Assembly: GCA_903857665.1 (NCBI GenBank)
Contig: CAIOFV010000045.1
Span: 1-52,002, forward strand
Length of the DNA stretch: 52,002 nt
Source of the DNA: an uncultured Myxococcales bacterium
GTDB lineage: Bacteria > Myxococcota_A > UBA9042 > DTJE01
Reading direction: 5' to 3'
Shown one piece after another: positions 14,997 to 24,792 of this stretch (its first letter is position 1; each line of letters opens with the position of its first letter). The position numbers and the translations under genes are program-made. The notes beneath the pieces are model-generated. The model made no database searches. It was not told the DNA's origin and was given only the letters and a program-made list of their open reading frames with translations.

Positions 14997-17180
14997 ATGA
15001 ATCGATGGTTTCTGTGGGCGAGCGTCGGGATCCTGGTGTTCGCGCCCTGCTTCGCCTGCGGCGGGGGATCCGCGGGCACGGGCCCCGGCCCCGACGTGCT
15101 CGACGTCCCCTCGACGGACGGCAGCGCCGACCTGCCCGCAGAGGTTTCCTTGGATTCAGCGCCGGATGCCATCGACATCGTCGCGGACGCTCCTCCGGAC
15201 GTCCCGGATGTCCCTGTCGTCATCGAGCCTGCGGACAGGCCGCTGTGCACGCCGGTGACCCAGGCTGCAGCAACGGTGATCCCGATCGACCCCGCGGGCG
15301 CAGGCCGCATCTTCGACGGGCTCGGCGCCATCAGCAACGCGGGCAACTCGCGCTTCCTGATCGACTACCCGGAGCCCCAGCGCAGCCAGGTGCTGGACTA
15401 CTTCTTCAAGCCCGGCTACGGCGCCGCGCTGCAGGTGCTGAAGGTCGAAATGGCCGGCGACATGAATTCGACCACCGGGTCCGAGGCCAGCCACATGCAT
15501 ACCTCCGAGGGCCTGGACTGCGGCCGGGGCTACGAGTGGTGGCTGATGAAGGAGGCGAAGGCGCGCAACCCGTCGATCGTGCTGGCCGCGCTCCCCTGGG
15601 GATCGCCGTCGTGGACCGCCCAGGGCACCTTCTTCACGCCGGAACTGCTCGACTACATGATCGCCTGGCTGGACTGCGCCCGGACCAACGGGCTGGCGAT
15701 CGACTACCTCGGCGGCCGCAACGAAAGCGGCTGGGACCTGGACTGGCTGAAGGCGCTCAAGGCCCGGCTGGTCCAGGGGGGGTATCCGACGAAGCTGGTG
15801 GCGGGCGACACCCACCAGACCTTCGGGTGGCTGTTCCCGACCACGCTGGTCGGGGACCCGGCGTTGTCGAGCTTCGACGTGATCGGCGTCCACTACCCCT
15901 GCTACTACGACAGCCCCGACGCGACGGTCTGCGACGCGCCCGAGGAAGTGCTGGGCCTCGGGGTCCCGATCTGGGCCAGCGAGCAGGGGGGCGATCCGTC
16001 CAGCTACGGGCGCATCCTGACCCGCGGGTACGTGGAGGCGCGGCTGACCGCCTTCCACCACTGGCCGCTGATGACGTCGATGCCCGAGGGCCTGGGGTTC
16101 CAGGACAGCGGGCTGGTGGTCGCCGCCCAGCCCTGGTCCGGCGCCTACACGCCGAAGGCGCTGCTGTGGACGTTCGCGCACCTGACGCAGTTCACCCAGC
16201 CGGGCTGGCAGTACCTGGACGCCGCGTCCGGGCACCTGCCGGGCGACCCGATCGCGGGGGCGTACGTGACGCTGGTGTCCCCGGACCGCTCCCGCGTCAC
16301 GACGCTGATCGAAACCTCGACGGCGACGCAGGAGCAGGTGGTCGAAGTCGCGTTCCCCGATTGGATGCCCAAACGAATCGTGCATGTCTTCACGTCCGAC
16401 ACCTCGTCCTGGGACCCGGCCGCCTACATGGTCCACTCCTGCGACCTGGATCCGGCCGCCGGGCCGGTCCGCATCACCGTGGCGCCCCACCGCCTGGTCA
16501 CGCTGACCACCACCGTCGGGCAGGTCCGCGGGGACGCCGCGGGGCCGGCGACAACGACGTTCCCGCTGCCCTACGACAACGACTTCGAGGCCGACGTGCC
16601 GGGGCAGGAAGCGAGGTTCCTGATGAACCAGAGCGGCGCCTTCGAGGTCGGGGCGTGCGGCGGCGGGCGCAGCGGCCGGTGCATCCGCCAGGCGGCGGTG
16701 GGCAAGCCGGGCTTCTGGGGGCCGCAGGACGTCAACCCATTCGCCGTGACCGGGGACTCCCACGTGGAGGACGTCACGATCCGCGTGGACGTGATGCCGG
16801 AAGCGGAAGGCACGATCCAGATCTTCGGGCGCTTCTTCAACCAGCCGTACTTCAAGCCCCGGCGCTACGACGGGTACGAGTTCCGGATCGACACGGGCGG
16901 CGCCTGGTCCATCGTCCGCCACGACTCCACCACGGACTTCACCGTGACGCTGCTTTCGGGGACCGCCGCGGCATGGCCGACCTGGACCTGGCGGACGCTG
17001 GAACTGGCCCTCCAGGGCGCGTCCATCCGCGCCCGCGTGGACGGGACCGAACTGGGGACCGCGACCGACGCCACGTGGACGCGGGGCCTGGCCGGGATCG
17101 GGGTGGACGGCGGCGCCACCGGCGCGGGATGGCATCCCGTCCAGTTCGACAACCTGCACATCCTGCCCGTCACGCCGTAG
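14997..17180 (+). CDS. GH59 galactocerebrosidase-like lipoprotein
   Basis: The 727-residue protein starts at ATG 14997, eight bases after AGGGGAA. A signal peptide ends at Cys21 in a non-canonical lipobox (CFAC), followed by an Asp/Pro linker to about residue 80. The rest aligns by eye over its whole length with animal galactocerebrosidase (GALC, family GH59): RIFDGLGAISNAGNSR, NYPEP-like IDYPEPQRSQVLDYFFKP, GYEWWLMKEAKARNP and LTQFTQPGWQYL. The acid/base is probably Glu243 in IDYLGGRNESGW and the nucleophile Glu329 in PIWASEQGG. The barrel, beta-sandwich and lectin-like C-terminal segments (ending near FDNLHILPV) are all present. GALC removes galactose from galactosylceramide and related beta-galactosides. 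A ROK sugar kinase gene follows on the same strand. The exact substrate is unproven. Confidence 0.88.
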   Translation: MNRWFLWASVGILVFAPCFACGGGSAGTGPGPDVLDVPSTDGSADLPAEVSLDSAPDAIDIVADAPPDVPDVPVVIEPADRPLCTPVTQAAATVIPIDPAGAGRIFDGLGAISNAGNSRFLIDYPEPQRSQVLDYFFKPGYGAALQVLKVEMAGDMNSTTGSEASHMHTSEGLDCGRGYEWWLMKEAKARNPSIVLAALPWGSPSWTAQGTFFTPELLDYMIAWLDCARTNGLAIDYLGGRNESGWDLDWLKALKARLVQGGYPTKLVAGDTHQTFGWLFPTTLVGDPALSSFDVIGVHYPCYYDSPDATVCDAPEEVLGLGVPIWASEQGGDPSSYGRILTRGYVEARLTAFHHWPLMTSMPEGLGFQDSGLVVAAQPWSGAYTPKALLWTFAHLTQFTQPGWQYLDAASGHLPGDPIAGAYVTLVSPDRSRVTTLIETSTATQEQVVEVAFPDWMPKRIVHVFTSDTSSWDPAAYMVHSCDLDPAAGPVRITVAPHRLVTLTTTVGQVRGDAAGPATTTFPLPYDNDFEADVPGQEARFLMNQSGAFEVGACGGGRSGRCIRQAAVGKPGFWGPQDVNPFAVTGDSHVEDVTIRVDVMPEAEGTIQIFGRFFNQPYFKPRRYDGYEFRIDTGGAWSIVRHDSTTDFTVTLLSGTAAAWPTWTWRTLELALQGASIRARVDGTELGTATDATWTRGLAGIGVDGGATGAGWHPVQFDNLHILPVTP

Positions 17181-17260
17181 GAGCCTGTCGGGAAGTGGGT
17201 TTCGTTGCGAGGATGCGCGTTCACCCGACTGGCCCCAGGACCCTTCTGGAGGGACCCGTG

Positions 17261-18205
17261 ATGTCGCGACCGCTGCTGGGCGCCGTGGAAGCCGGCGGAA
17301 CGAAGTTCGTCGTCGCCATCGGGACGGGACCGCGCGACCTGCGCGACCGGACCGTCATCCCCACCACGACCCCCGGCCAGACGCTTTGCAGGGTGGCGGA
17401 CTTCCTGGGCGAGGCGGCCCTCCGGCACGGTGCCCTGGCGGCGCTGGGCATCGCGTGCTTCGGACCCGTGGACCCGGACCCGGCGTCGCCGCGGTTCGGA
17501 CATATCACGGACACCCCGAAGGCCGGCTGGAGCGGCACCGACGTCGCCGGCTTCCTGCGGTCCCGCCTGTCGGGCCCGCACGGGTCGATCCCCGTGGGAT
17601 TCGACACCGACGTGAACGGCGCGGCCCTGGGCGAGCACCGCTGGGGGGCGGCCCGGGGCCTGGACACCTTCGTATACCTGACCGTCGGCACGGGCATCGG
17701 CGGCGGCGGGATGGCCCGGGGCCGGCTGCTGCACGGGCTGGTGCACCCGGAAATGGGGCACGTGCCCGTGCCGCGGGACCCGGCGCGCGATCCCTATCCA
17801 GGCCGGTGCCCGTTCCATCGCGACTGCCTCGAAGGGCTGGCGTCCGGGCCGGCCATCGAGGAGCGCTGGGGGCGTTCGTGCGCGGACCTGGCGGGGCGCG
17901 ACGAGGTGTGGGATCTGGAGGCCGACTACCTGGGGCCGGCGATCGCCGCGTACACGCTGGTGCTGTCCCCGATGCGCGTGATCCTGGGCGGCGGCGTGAT
18001 GCAGGTCCCGGGCCTGCTGGAACGGGTGCGTACCCGGGTCGCGGCCCGCCTCGGCGGATACGTGAACCACCCCCGGCTGCGGGGCGACCTGTCGGAGTTC
18101 CTGGTGCCGCCGGGCCTGGGAACGGACGCGGGGGTGCTGGGGGCGATGGCCCTGGCGGACGGCGCCTTGAAAAGAACGCGCACCAGGCTGGCGTGGACGC
18201 GGTAG
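17261..18205 (+). CDS. ROK-family sugar kinase (fructokinase-like)
   Basis: The 314-residue protein shows the ROK layout. AVEAGGTKFV (8-17) is the ATP phosphate loop, FDTDVNGAALGE contains the catalytic Asp117, TVGTGIGGGG (141-150) is the second glycine loop, and a zinc site follows with His167 in PEMGHV and the Cys183/His186/Cys189 cluster in GRCPFHRDCLEG. This zinc pattern is usual for fructokinase-type ROK enzymes, which phosphorylate fructose, mannose or glucose in the cytoplasm. I chose ATG 17261; a GTG directly before it (17258) is possible. It lies 80 bases after the GH59 gene and 35 bases before the DsrE-like gene, so it could handle sugar released by a surface glycosidase, which is an inference from position. 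Confidence 0.88.
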   Translation: MSRPLLGAVEAGGTKFVVAIGTGPRDLRDRTVIPTTTPGQTLCRVADFLGEAALRHGALAALGIACFGPVDPDPASPRFGHITDTPKAGWSGTDVAGFLRSRLSGPHGSIPVGFDTDVNGAALGEHRWGAARGLDTFVYLTVGTGIGGGGMARGRLLHGLVHPEMGHVPVPRDPARDPYPGRCPFHRDCLEGLASGPAIEERWGRSCADLAGRDEVWDLEADYLGPAIAAYTLVLSPMRVILGGGVMQVPGLLERVRTRVAARLGGYVNHPRLRGDLSEFLVPPGLGTDAGVLGAMALADGALKRTRTRLAWTR

Positions 18206-18240
18206 GCTGGAAGGCCTGGGAATTGCCCGGAGGAAACCCG

Positions 18241-18612
18241 ATGAAGCGCAAGATCCTGTTCGTGCTGTTCGCCGGTGACGAGTGCCGCCAGGCCCACGCG
18301 TTCTGGTACGCGCTGGGCCTTCACGCCCAGGGCCACGACACGCGGCTGATCCTGGAAGGGCCCGCCACCCAGCTGCTGCTGGACCTGGACCGGCCCGCTT
18401 CCGACCTGCGCCCCCTGCTGGCACGGGTGCAGGCCGAGGGCATCCTGGTGGGGTCCTGCCACACCGCGTCCATCGGGTGCGGATGCACCGATGCGACCAG
18501 CCCGGCGGTCCAGTCCGCCAACGCCCACGCGGTGCCGCTGCTGGCCGACATGGACGGCCACGCGGCGATCGCGCCCTTCGTCAACGACGGCTACGAAATC
18601 GTGGTGATCTGA
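18241..18612 (+). CDS. DsrE/DsrF-like small protein
   Basis: The 123-residue cytoplasmic protein opens with a Rossmann-like strand and helix (MKRKILFVLFAGDECRQAHA) and has the helix-strand alternation of the DsrE/F/YchN fold. Cysteines cluster at Cys73 (GSCHTAS), Cys80 and Cys82 (GCGC), the region where sulfur-relay members carry reactive Cys. No other sulfur-oxidation or tRNA-thiolation genes are near, so a sulfurtransfer role is only possible. GGAGG lies ahead of the ATG at 18241. It ends 14 bases from the stop of the convergent kdpE gene, and probably is the last gene of the GH59-ROK-DsrE run. Confidence 0.7.
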   Translation: MKRKILFVLFAGDECRQAHAFWYALGLHAQGHDTRLILEGPATQLLLDLDRPASDLRPLLARVQAEGILVGSCHTASIGCGCTDATSPAVQSANAHAVPLLADMDGHAAIAPFVNDGYEIVVI

Positions 18613-18626
18613 CCCGGGCCGATCCC

Positions 18627-19322
18627 TCAGTCCGCCTTCAGGCGGTACCCGACGCCCGGCTCGGTCAGCAGGTACCGCGGCTGCGCGGGGTTCGCTTCCA
18701 GCTTGTGCCGCAACTGGCCCATGAAGACGCGCAGGTACTGGGTCTGCGTGGCGTAGGCCACCCCCCACACCTCGATCAGCAACTGCCGATGCGTGAGGAC
18801 GCGCCCGGCATGGCGGACCAGCGTGGACAGCAGCTTGTATTCGAAGGGGGTCAGGTGCACCTCGCGGTCGCCCACGAAGACCTGGCGGCGATGCTGGTCC
18901 AGGCGCAGGTCCCCGGTCTGGAACACCGGCTCCGGGTGCTCGCCGGCGCGCTCGCGGTGCCGCAGGGCGACCCGGATGCGTGCCAGCAGCTCGTCCACGC
19001 CGAAGGGCTTGGTCAGGTAGTCGTCGGCGCCGGCGTCCAGCGCGGCCACCTTGTCCTTTTCCTGTCCCCGGGCGGACAGCACGATCACGGGGGCCGGGGA
19101 CCACTCCCGCAGCCGCCGCGTGACCTCCAGGCCGTCCAGGTCCGGCAGGCCCAGGTCCAGCAGCACCACGTCGGGGTTGCGCGTCGCGGCCTGCAGCAGC
19201 CCGTCCTCGCCGGTTTCCGATTCCACCAGGCGGAAGCCGTGGTTGACCAGGCAGACGCGCAGGAAGCGCCGCATCTGGGACTCGTCCTCGATCAGCAGCA
19301 CCAGGGGGTCGGTGTCGCTCAT
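18627..19322 (-). CDS. kdpE: KdpE, potassium-response OmpR-family regulator
   Basis: The 231-residue protein has an N-terminal receiver with acidic pair E12-D13, phosphoacceptor Asp56 (VLLDLGLPDLDG), and Lys105 (LTKPF), followed from about residue 130 by an OmpR-type winged helix (LTPFEYKLLSTLVRHAGRVL, then the TQYLRVFMGQLRHKLE recognition region). It activates kdp transcription after phosphorylation by KdpD when potassium is scarce. The start codon overlaps the kdpD stop as ATGA, so the two are translationally coupled. It is the last gene of the kdp cluster and converges on the DsrE-like gene. Confidence 0.96.
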   Translation of the reverse strand: MSDTDPLVLLIEDESQMRRFLRVCLVNHGFRLVESETGEDGLLQAATRNPDVVLLDLGLPDLDGLEVTRRLREWSPAPVIVLSARGQEKDKVAALDAGADDYLTKPFGVDELLARIRVALRHRERAGEHPEPVFQTGDLRLDQHRRQVFVGDREVHLTPFEYKLLSTLVRHAGRVLTHRQLLIEVWGVAYATQTQYLRVFMGQLRHKLEANPAQPRYLLTEPGVGYRLKAD

Positions 19323-22060
19323 GCCTCGCCATCCCCGACCGCGGGGTCGCCCGCCGCCGCCTCGCCAGAAGCCCCTTCGTGGGGCAGATCCATCGCTGGC
19401 GGGGTCCCCCGGATCGGCAGCGCGAACCGGAACGCCGCACCGCCCCCCGGAAGGTTGTCCACCCAGATCCGCCCGCCGTGTGCGTCCAGGGCCGCGCGGC
19501 ACACGGCCAGCCCCAGCCCCACCCCCCCCGCGCGACCGGCGTCGGCCGCGCGGTAGAACTTCAGGAACACCCGGTCTTCCTGCCCTGTCGGGATGCCCGG
19601 GCCGCGGTCCGCGACGGTGACCACGATCTCGCCGGGCCCCGCCGAGGCCGCCACCTCGATCGGCGTCCCCGCGGGGGAGTACTTCACCGCGTTTTCCAGC
19701 AGGTTCACCAGCACCTGCTCGATCAGCACCGCGTCGAAGGCCACCAGGGGCAGGTCCGGTTCCAGGCGCGTGAGCACCTCGCGCCCGGCCATCGGCCTTT
19801 CCATGCGGGCCAGGGCCGCCCCGATGACCTCCTCGACCGGCTGCCATTCGAGGCGCAACTGCACCGCATGCGACTCCAGCCGCGTCATGTCCAGCAGGTC
19901 CCGGACGCGACGGTTCAGGCGCTCGGCCTCGTCGCTGATCGACTGGGCCAGTTCCCGCCGCGTCGCCGGGCTGAGGTCGTCCCCGTCGCGCACCAGCGTG
20001 CTGGCCGCGCCGGTGATTGTCGCCAGGGGGGTTCGCAGGTCGTGGGACACGCTGGACAGCAGGGTGTTCCGCAGCTGCTCGCGTTCCGCCTCGACGCGCA
20101 CCGCTTGGGTTTCTTCCACCAGCAGCGCCCGCTCCATCGCCATGGCCAACTGCCCCGCCAGGGCATCCAGTAGGCGCCGCTGCTCCACGTCACGGAAGCG
20201 GTTCGGGTCCCGGGGCACCAGGCCCATCACGCCCACGGCCCCCCGTGTCGCCACGAGCGGCAGGTACAGCCCCCGGGCGCCCGGCAGCGTGTCCGTGCCC
20301 AGCCCGGCGTCCCGGACGTTGGTCCAGACCCAGCGCGCGATCCCCGCGTCGTCCTCGGACGGCTTCTCGCCTTCCGTGCGGTGCAGGGGCCGCAGCACCT
20401 CGCCCGGCGCCGGCGCGAACACCGTCACCCGGGTGTCGAACACCTTCGCGAGCTCGGCCGATGCCACCGCCACCAGCGCATCCAGGTCCGGCGTCCGTGC
20501 CAGTTCGCGTGTGACGGCATACAGGACGCCGGTCCGCCGCTCCCGATCCCGCGCCGCCTCGGCCTGGTCCCGTGCCCGCTGGGCCAGGTGGCTGATCACG
20601 ATGGCGACGACGAACAGCACGCCGAAGGTCAGGACGTGGCTGAAGTCCTGGATGCTGAAACTGAAATACGGCGGCACGAACAGGAAGTCGAAGGCCAGCG
20701 CGCTGAGGGCCGCGGCCAGCAACGACGGCCCGTACCCCAGGCGCAGCGAGGCGAACACTACGCCCAGCAGCAGCACCATGATCACGTCGGCGGTACCGCC
20801 CTGCCCGAAGGTCAGCCAGCCCAGCAGCGCCGATGCCGCGACGATGAATGCCGCCGCCGCATACCCCCGCACCGACCCGGTCCGGGGGGCGGCCACCAGC
20901 GGCGCTTCCGGTTCGCTCTCCCCCTCGCCTGCGGTGGCGAACACGTCGATGTCGCCGCTGCGCCGGATGATTTCGTCCACGAACGAACCGCGAACCCGAT
21001 CGCGCAGGCTCCGCTTGCGAGGCTTGCCGACGATGATCTTGCTGACGTGGTGATCGCGGGCGAAGTCCAGCACCGCGTCCACGTTCCGCTCCCCGGGCAC
21101 CGCCGCGACCTCGGCCCCCAGCCGCCCCGCCAGGCGCAGGTGGGCCGCGACCCGGGCCTGGTCGGCTTCGGGCAGGCGACGGGACTCCGGGGTTTCCACG
21201 TAGATGGCGAACCAGGCGATGTGCAGCCCCCGGGCCATGCGGGCCGCGGCGCGGACCAGGTGGGCGGAGTAGGGGCTGGGACTCACGCAGACCAGCAGCC
21301 GGTCCGACGTGGACCAGGTCTGCTCGATGCGGTGCCGGCGCCGGTAGTCCTCCATCTGGCGATCGACCTGCTCGGCGGTCCGGCGCAGGGCCAGTTCGCG
21401 CAGCGCGATCAGGTTCTCCTTCCGGAAGAAGTGCTCGATCGCCCGGGCCGCCTGTCCCGGGACGTACACCTTGCCCTCGGCCAGCCGCAGGCGCAGTTCG
21501 TCGGGCGGCAGGTCCACCAGCCGGACCTCGTGGGCGTGTTCCAGCAGCCCGTCGGGCACCGTTTCGCGAACGACCACCCCGGTCAGGCGGGCGACCACGT
21601 CGTTCAGGCTTTCGACGTGCTGCACGTTCAGCGTGCTGAATACGTCGATCCCGGCGTCCAGCAGTTCCTCGACGTCCTGCCAGCGCTTGGGATGGCGCGC
21701 ACCGGGGGCGTTGGTGTGGGCCAGTTCGTCCACCAGCAGCAGTTCCGGGTGCCGGGCCAGCGCCCCGTCGAGGTCGAACTCGGTCAGGTGGATGTCGCGA
21801 TACTCGGTGTCGCGGCGGGGCAGGACCTCGATCCCCTCCAGGAGGGCGGCGGTTTCGGCCCGGCCATGGGTTTCGACGACGCCCGCCAGGATCCTGCGCC
21901 CCTGTTCCCGTTCCGCCCGGGCGGCCAGGAGCATCGCGTAGGTCTTGCCGACGCCGGGCGCCGCGCCGAAGAACACCGTGAGCCGGCCGCGCCGGGCCTT
22001 CAGATCCTGCTCGTGCAGATCCTTCAGGAGACGGTCGGGGTCGGGACGGCCATCGTTCAT
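19319..22060 (-). CDS. kdpD: KdpD, potassium/turgor sensor histidine kinase
   Basis: The 913-residue protein has the full KdpD architecture. The N-terminal KdpD domain carries Walker A GAAPGVGKT (about 32-40) and the PKRWQDVEELLDAGIDVFST region. It is followed by a Usp-like domain (about 250-370), four membrane segments around residues 395-500 (for example AAAFIVAASALLGWLTFG), a GAF-like domain (about 520-650) and a histidine kinase core with the phospho-His near 675 in SSVSHDLRTPLATI, N box LVNLLENAVKYSP and G boxes DRGPGIP and GVGLGLAV. All catalytic motifs are intact. It senses low potassium and phosphorylates KdpE. It begins 13 bases after kdpC and overlaps kdpE by four bases. Confidence 0.96.
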   Translation of the reverse strand: MNDGRPDPDRLLKDLHEQDLKARRGRLTVFFGAAPGVGKTYAMLLAARAEREQGRRILAGVVETHGRAETAALLEGIEVLPRRDTEYRDIHLTEFDLDGALARHPELLLVDELAHTNAPGARHPKRWQDVEELLDAGIDVFSTLNVQHVESLNDVVARLTGVVVRETVPDGLLEHAHEVRLVDLPPDELRLRLAEGKVYVPGQAARAIEHFFRKENLIALRELALRRTAEQVDRQMEDYRRRHRIEQTWSTSDRLLVCVSPSPYSAHLVRAAARMARGLHIAWFAIYVETPESRRLPEADQARVAAHLRLAGRLGAEVAAVPGERNVDAVLDFARDHHVSKIIVGKPRKRSLRDRVRGSFVDEIIRRSGDIDVFATAGEGESEPEAPLVAAPRTGSVRGYAAAAFIVAASALLGWLTFGQGGTADVIMVLLLGVVFASLRLGYGPSLLAAALSALAFDFLFVPPYFSFSIQDFSHVLTFGVLFVVAIVISHLAQRARDQAEAARDRERRTGVLYAVTRELARTPDLDALVAVASAELAKVFDTRVTVFAPAPGEVLRPLHRTEGEKPSEDDAGIARWVWTNVRDAGLGTDTLPGARGLYLPLVATRGAVGVMGLVPRDPNRFRDVEQRRLLDALAGQLAMAMERALLVEETQAVRVEAEREQLRNTLLSSVSHDLRTPLATITGAASTLVRDGDDLSPATRRELAQSISDEAERLNRRVRDLLDMTRLESHAVQLRLEWQPVEEVIGAALARMERPMAGREVLTRLEPDLPLVAFDAVLIEQVLVNLLENAVKYSPAGTPIEVAASAGPGEIVVTVADRGPGIPTGQEDRVFLKFYRAADAGRAGGVGLGLAVCRAALDAHGGRIWVDNLPGGGAAFRFALPIRGTPPAMDLPHEGASGEAAAGDPAVGDGEA

Positions 22061-22073
22061 GGGGTGGATCTTC

Positions 22074-22643
22074 TCACAGTCCGGCGTCCAGGGCGCGGTT
22101 CAGATCCAGCACGTTGACGCGAGGCTCGCCCAGCACGCCGAACTGCCGGCCCTCGACGTGCGCGTCCACCAGGGCTGCCACGCGGTCCGGGGGCAATCCC
22201 CGGGCCCGGGCGACGCGAGGCACCTGGTACTGTGCGGCAGCGGGGCTGATGTCCGGGTCCAGCCCGCTTCCCGACGCGGTCACCAGGTCCACGGGCACCG
22301 GCGCATCGAAGCCCGGTTCGGCCGCACGCAGGGCGTCCACCCTCCCCTTCACCGCGTCCGCCAGCGCCGGGTTCGTCGGGCCCAGGTTCGACCCACCGGA
22401 CGACGCCCCGTTGTAGGCGACGGGCGACGTGGCCGACGGGCGGCCCCAGAAGTACTTCGGGTCGTCGAAGGGCTGGCCGATCAGCGCGGACCCGGCCACC
22501 TTCGCGTCGGCCTCGATCAGGCTTCCGTTCGCCTGCCACGGGAACACGGCCTGCGCGATCCCCGTGACCAGCAGCGGGTACGCCACGCCGGTCAGCACCG
22601 TCAGGATCGCCAGCAGCACCACCGCCTTCCACAACGTCTTCAT
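22074..22643 (-). CDS. kdpC: KdpC, subunit of the potassium-transporting ATPase
   Basis: The 189-residue protein has one N-terminal membrane segment ([20 protein letters not shown]) and a periplasmic domain with the family motifs [20 protein letters not shown], then [13 protein letters not shown] and the C-terminal [10 protein letters not shown]. KdpC is the small subunit of the KdpFABC complex and raises nucleotide affinity of KdpB. The start is ATG 22643, eight bases after the kdpB stop; the long frame that runs on to 24503 is a shadow over kdpB. Length is normal for the family. Confidence 0.95.
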   Translation of the reverse strand: MKTLWKAVVLLAILTVLTGVAYPLLVTGIAQAVFPWQANGSLIEADAKVAGSALIGQPFDDPKYFWGRPSATSPVAYNGASSGGSNLGPTNPALADAVKGRVDALRAAEPGFDAPVPVDLVTASGSGLDPDISPAAAQYQVPRVARARGLPPDRVAALVDAHVEGRQFGVLGEPRVNVLDLNRALDAGL

Positions 22644-22651
22644 CACGACAC

Positions 22652-24781
22652 CTACGCCAGCCCCATGCCGTCCAGCAGCAGGTCGATGGCCTTGATCCCG
22701 ATGAACGGCACCACCAGCCCGCCCAGCCCGTAGACCAGAAGGTTCCACCGCAGCAGGGGCCCCGCCCCGATGGGCCGGTACCGCACGCCCTTGAGCGCCA
22801 GCGGGATCAGCGCCACGATGACCAGGGCGTTGAAGATCACCGCGGACAGGATCGCGCTCTGGGGCGTCGCCAGGCCCATCACGTTCAGCGCGGCCAGCGG
22901 CGGGTACGTCGCCACGAAGGCCGCGGGCAGGATCGCGAAGTACTTGGCCACGTCGTTGGCGATGCTGAACGTGGTCAACGCCCCCCGGGTCATCAGCAAC
23001 TGCTTCCCGATTTCCACGATCTCGATCAGTTTGGTCGGGTTCGAGTCCAGGTCCACCATGTTCCCGGCCTCCTTGGCGGCCTGGGTCCCGGTGTTCATCG
23101 CGACGGCCACGTCGGCCTGGGCCAGGGCCGGCGCGTCGTTGGTGCCGTCGCCGGTCATCGCCACCAGCCGCCCGCCCGCCTGGTGCTCGCGGATCAGCGC
23201 CAGTTTCGCCTCGGGCGTGGCCTGGGCCAGGAAGTCGTCCACGCCGGACTCGGCGGCGATCGCGGCGGCGGTCAGGGGATTGTCCCCGGTGATCATCACC
23301 GTCCGGATCCCCATTCGGCGCAGTTCCGCGAAGCGCTCCTTCAGCCCGCCCTTCACGATGTCCTTCAGCTGCACCACGCCCAGCGCCCGGCCGCCCTCGG
23401 CGACGACCAGCGGCGTGCCGCCCTGGCGCGCGACGTCCTCGGCCAACGCCCGCACCGCAACCGGGAACGATGCGCCCTGGATTGCCAGCCACGTCTCGAC
23501 GGCCTCCATCGCGCCCTTGCGGACCGCCCGTCCTTCCAGGTCCACGCCGCTCATGCGCGTCTGGGCAGTGAAGGGGATGAACGTCGCGCCCAGGCTCGAC
23601 AGGGTCCGTTCGCGCAGGTTGAACCGCTGCTTCGCCAGCACCACGACGCTGCGGCCCTCGGGAGTCTCGTCGGCCAGGGACGCCAGTTGCGCGGCGTCGG
23701 CCAGCGCCTCTTCCGTCACGCCCGGCGCCGGCAGGAAGGCGACGGCCTGGCGGTTGCCCAGGGTGATGGTGCCGGTCTTGTCCAGCAGCAGCACGTCGAC
23801 GTCGCCCGCGGCCTCCACGGCGCGTCCCGACATCGCGATCACGTTCGCCCGGACCATGCGGTTCATCCCGGCGATGCCGATGGCCGACAGCAGCCCGCCG
23901 ATCGTGGTCGGGATCAGGCAGACCAGCAGCGCCACCAGCACGGTGATCGTGACCGGCGCGCCCTGGCCCGCAGCCTGGACGCCGAACACCGAAAACGGCA
24001 GCAGCGTCGCCGTGGCCAAAAGGAAGATGATCGTCAGGGCCGCCAGCAGGATGTCCAGGGCGATCTCGTTGGGCGTCTTCTGCCGCTTCGCGCCTTCGAC
24101 CATGTGGATCATCCGGTCCAGGAAGGTTTCGCCCGGGTTCGCGCCGATGCGGACCACCAGCCAGTCCGACAGCACCCGGGTGCCGCCCGTCACCGCGCTG
24201 CGATCCCCGCCGCTTTCGCGGATGACCGGCGCGCTTTCGCCGGTGATGGCGCTCTCGTCCACCGAGGCCACGCCCTCCACCACGTCGCCATCGGACGGGA
24301 TCAGGTCGCCGGGCTCGACCAGCACGAAGTGCCCCTTGCGAAGGTCCGAGGCCGGCGTCAACTGGTACGCCGCGCCCGGGTCGGGCCGCGGCAGCCTCTT
24401 CGCGGTCACGTCGTGCCGGGTGCGTCGCAGGGCGTCCGCCTGGGCCTTGCCCCGGCCTTCCGCCATCGCCTCTGCGAAGTTCGCGAACACGACCGTGAAC
24501 CACAGCCAGGCCGTCACCGACAGGATGAACCCCGTGCCCGCCTCACCGTGGCCCGCCAGCGCCTGGACGCCCAGCACCGTGGTCAGGGCGGCGCCGACCT
24601 CGACCACGAACATCACCGGGTTCCGGATCTGCCGGGCGGGGTTCAGCTTGCGGAAGGCATCCAGGACCGCCCGCCCCGTCAGGGCCGGGTCGAACAGGCG
24701 GTCGCTCCGCGCCGGACGCCGCGATGCGACCGGCGACGCCGCGTCCACCGAGGTCGGGTCCGTTGCAGGCTTCAGTACCAT
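22652..24781 (-). CDS. kdpB: KdpB, catalytic P-type ATPase subunit
   Basis: The 709-residue protein shows every P-type ATPase signature: actuator TGES at 180-183 (the Ser that can be inhibited by phosphorylation in E. coli KdpB is present), the phosphorylated Asp334 in [10 protein letters not shown], and [10 protein letters not shown] in the hinge. Membrane segments occur at about 54-72, 85-103, 245-270, 280-300 and three near the C-terminus. It hydrolyses ATP to drive potassium import through KdpA. The start ATG 24781 lies 11 bases after kdpA's stop. The 1194-residue open frame that extends to 26236 runs through kdpA in another frame and is rejected as a start. Confidence 0.96.
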   Translation of the reverse strand: MVLKPATDPTSVDAASPVASRRPARSDRLFDPALTGRAVLDAFRKLNPARQIRNPVMFVVEVGAALTTVLGVQALAGHGEAGTGFILSVTAWLWFTVVFANFAEAMAEGRGKAQADALRRTRHDVTAKRLPRPDPGAAYQLTPASDLRKGHFVLVEPGDLIPSDGDVVEGVASVDESAITGESAPVIRESGGDRSAVTGGTRVLSDWLVVRIGANPGETFLDRMIHMVEGAKRQKTPNEIALDILLAALTIIFLLATATLLPFSVFGVQAAGQGAPVTITVLVALLVCLIPTTIGGLLSAIGIAGMNRMVRANVIAMSGRAVEAAGDVDVLLLDKTGTITLGNRQAVAFLPAPGVTEEALADAAQLASLADETPEGRSVVVLAKQRFNLRERTLSSLGATFIPFTAQTRMSGVDLEGRAVRKGAMEAVETWLAIQGASFPVAVRALAEDVARQGGTPLVVAEGGRALGVVQLKDIVKGGLKERFAELRRMGIRTVMITGDNPLTAAAIAAESGVDDFLAQATPEAKLALIREHQAGGRLVAMTGDGTNDAPALAQADVAVAMNTGTQAAKEAGNMVDLDSNPTKLIEIVEIGKQLLMTRGALTTFSIANDVAKYFAILPAAFVATYPPLAALNVMGLATPQSAILSAVIFNALVIVALIPLALKGVRYRPIGAGPLLRWNLLVYGLGGLVVPFIGIKAIDLLLDGMGLA

Positions 24782-24792
24782 CGCAGCACTCC

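Noticed and set aside
14924..18205. 1093-residue plus-strand frame covering the GH59 gene and ROK gene
   Set aside because: Only the last 314 residues (ROK kinase from 17261) are real; the rest is an out-of-frame reading of the GH59 gene.
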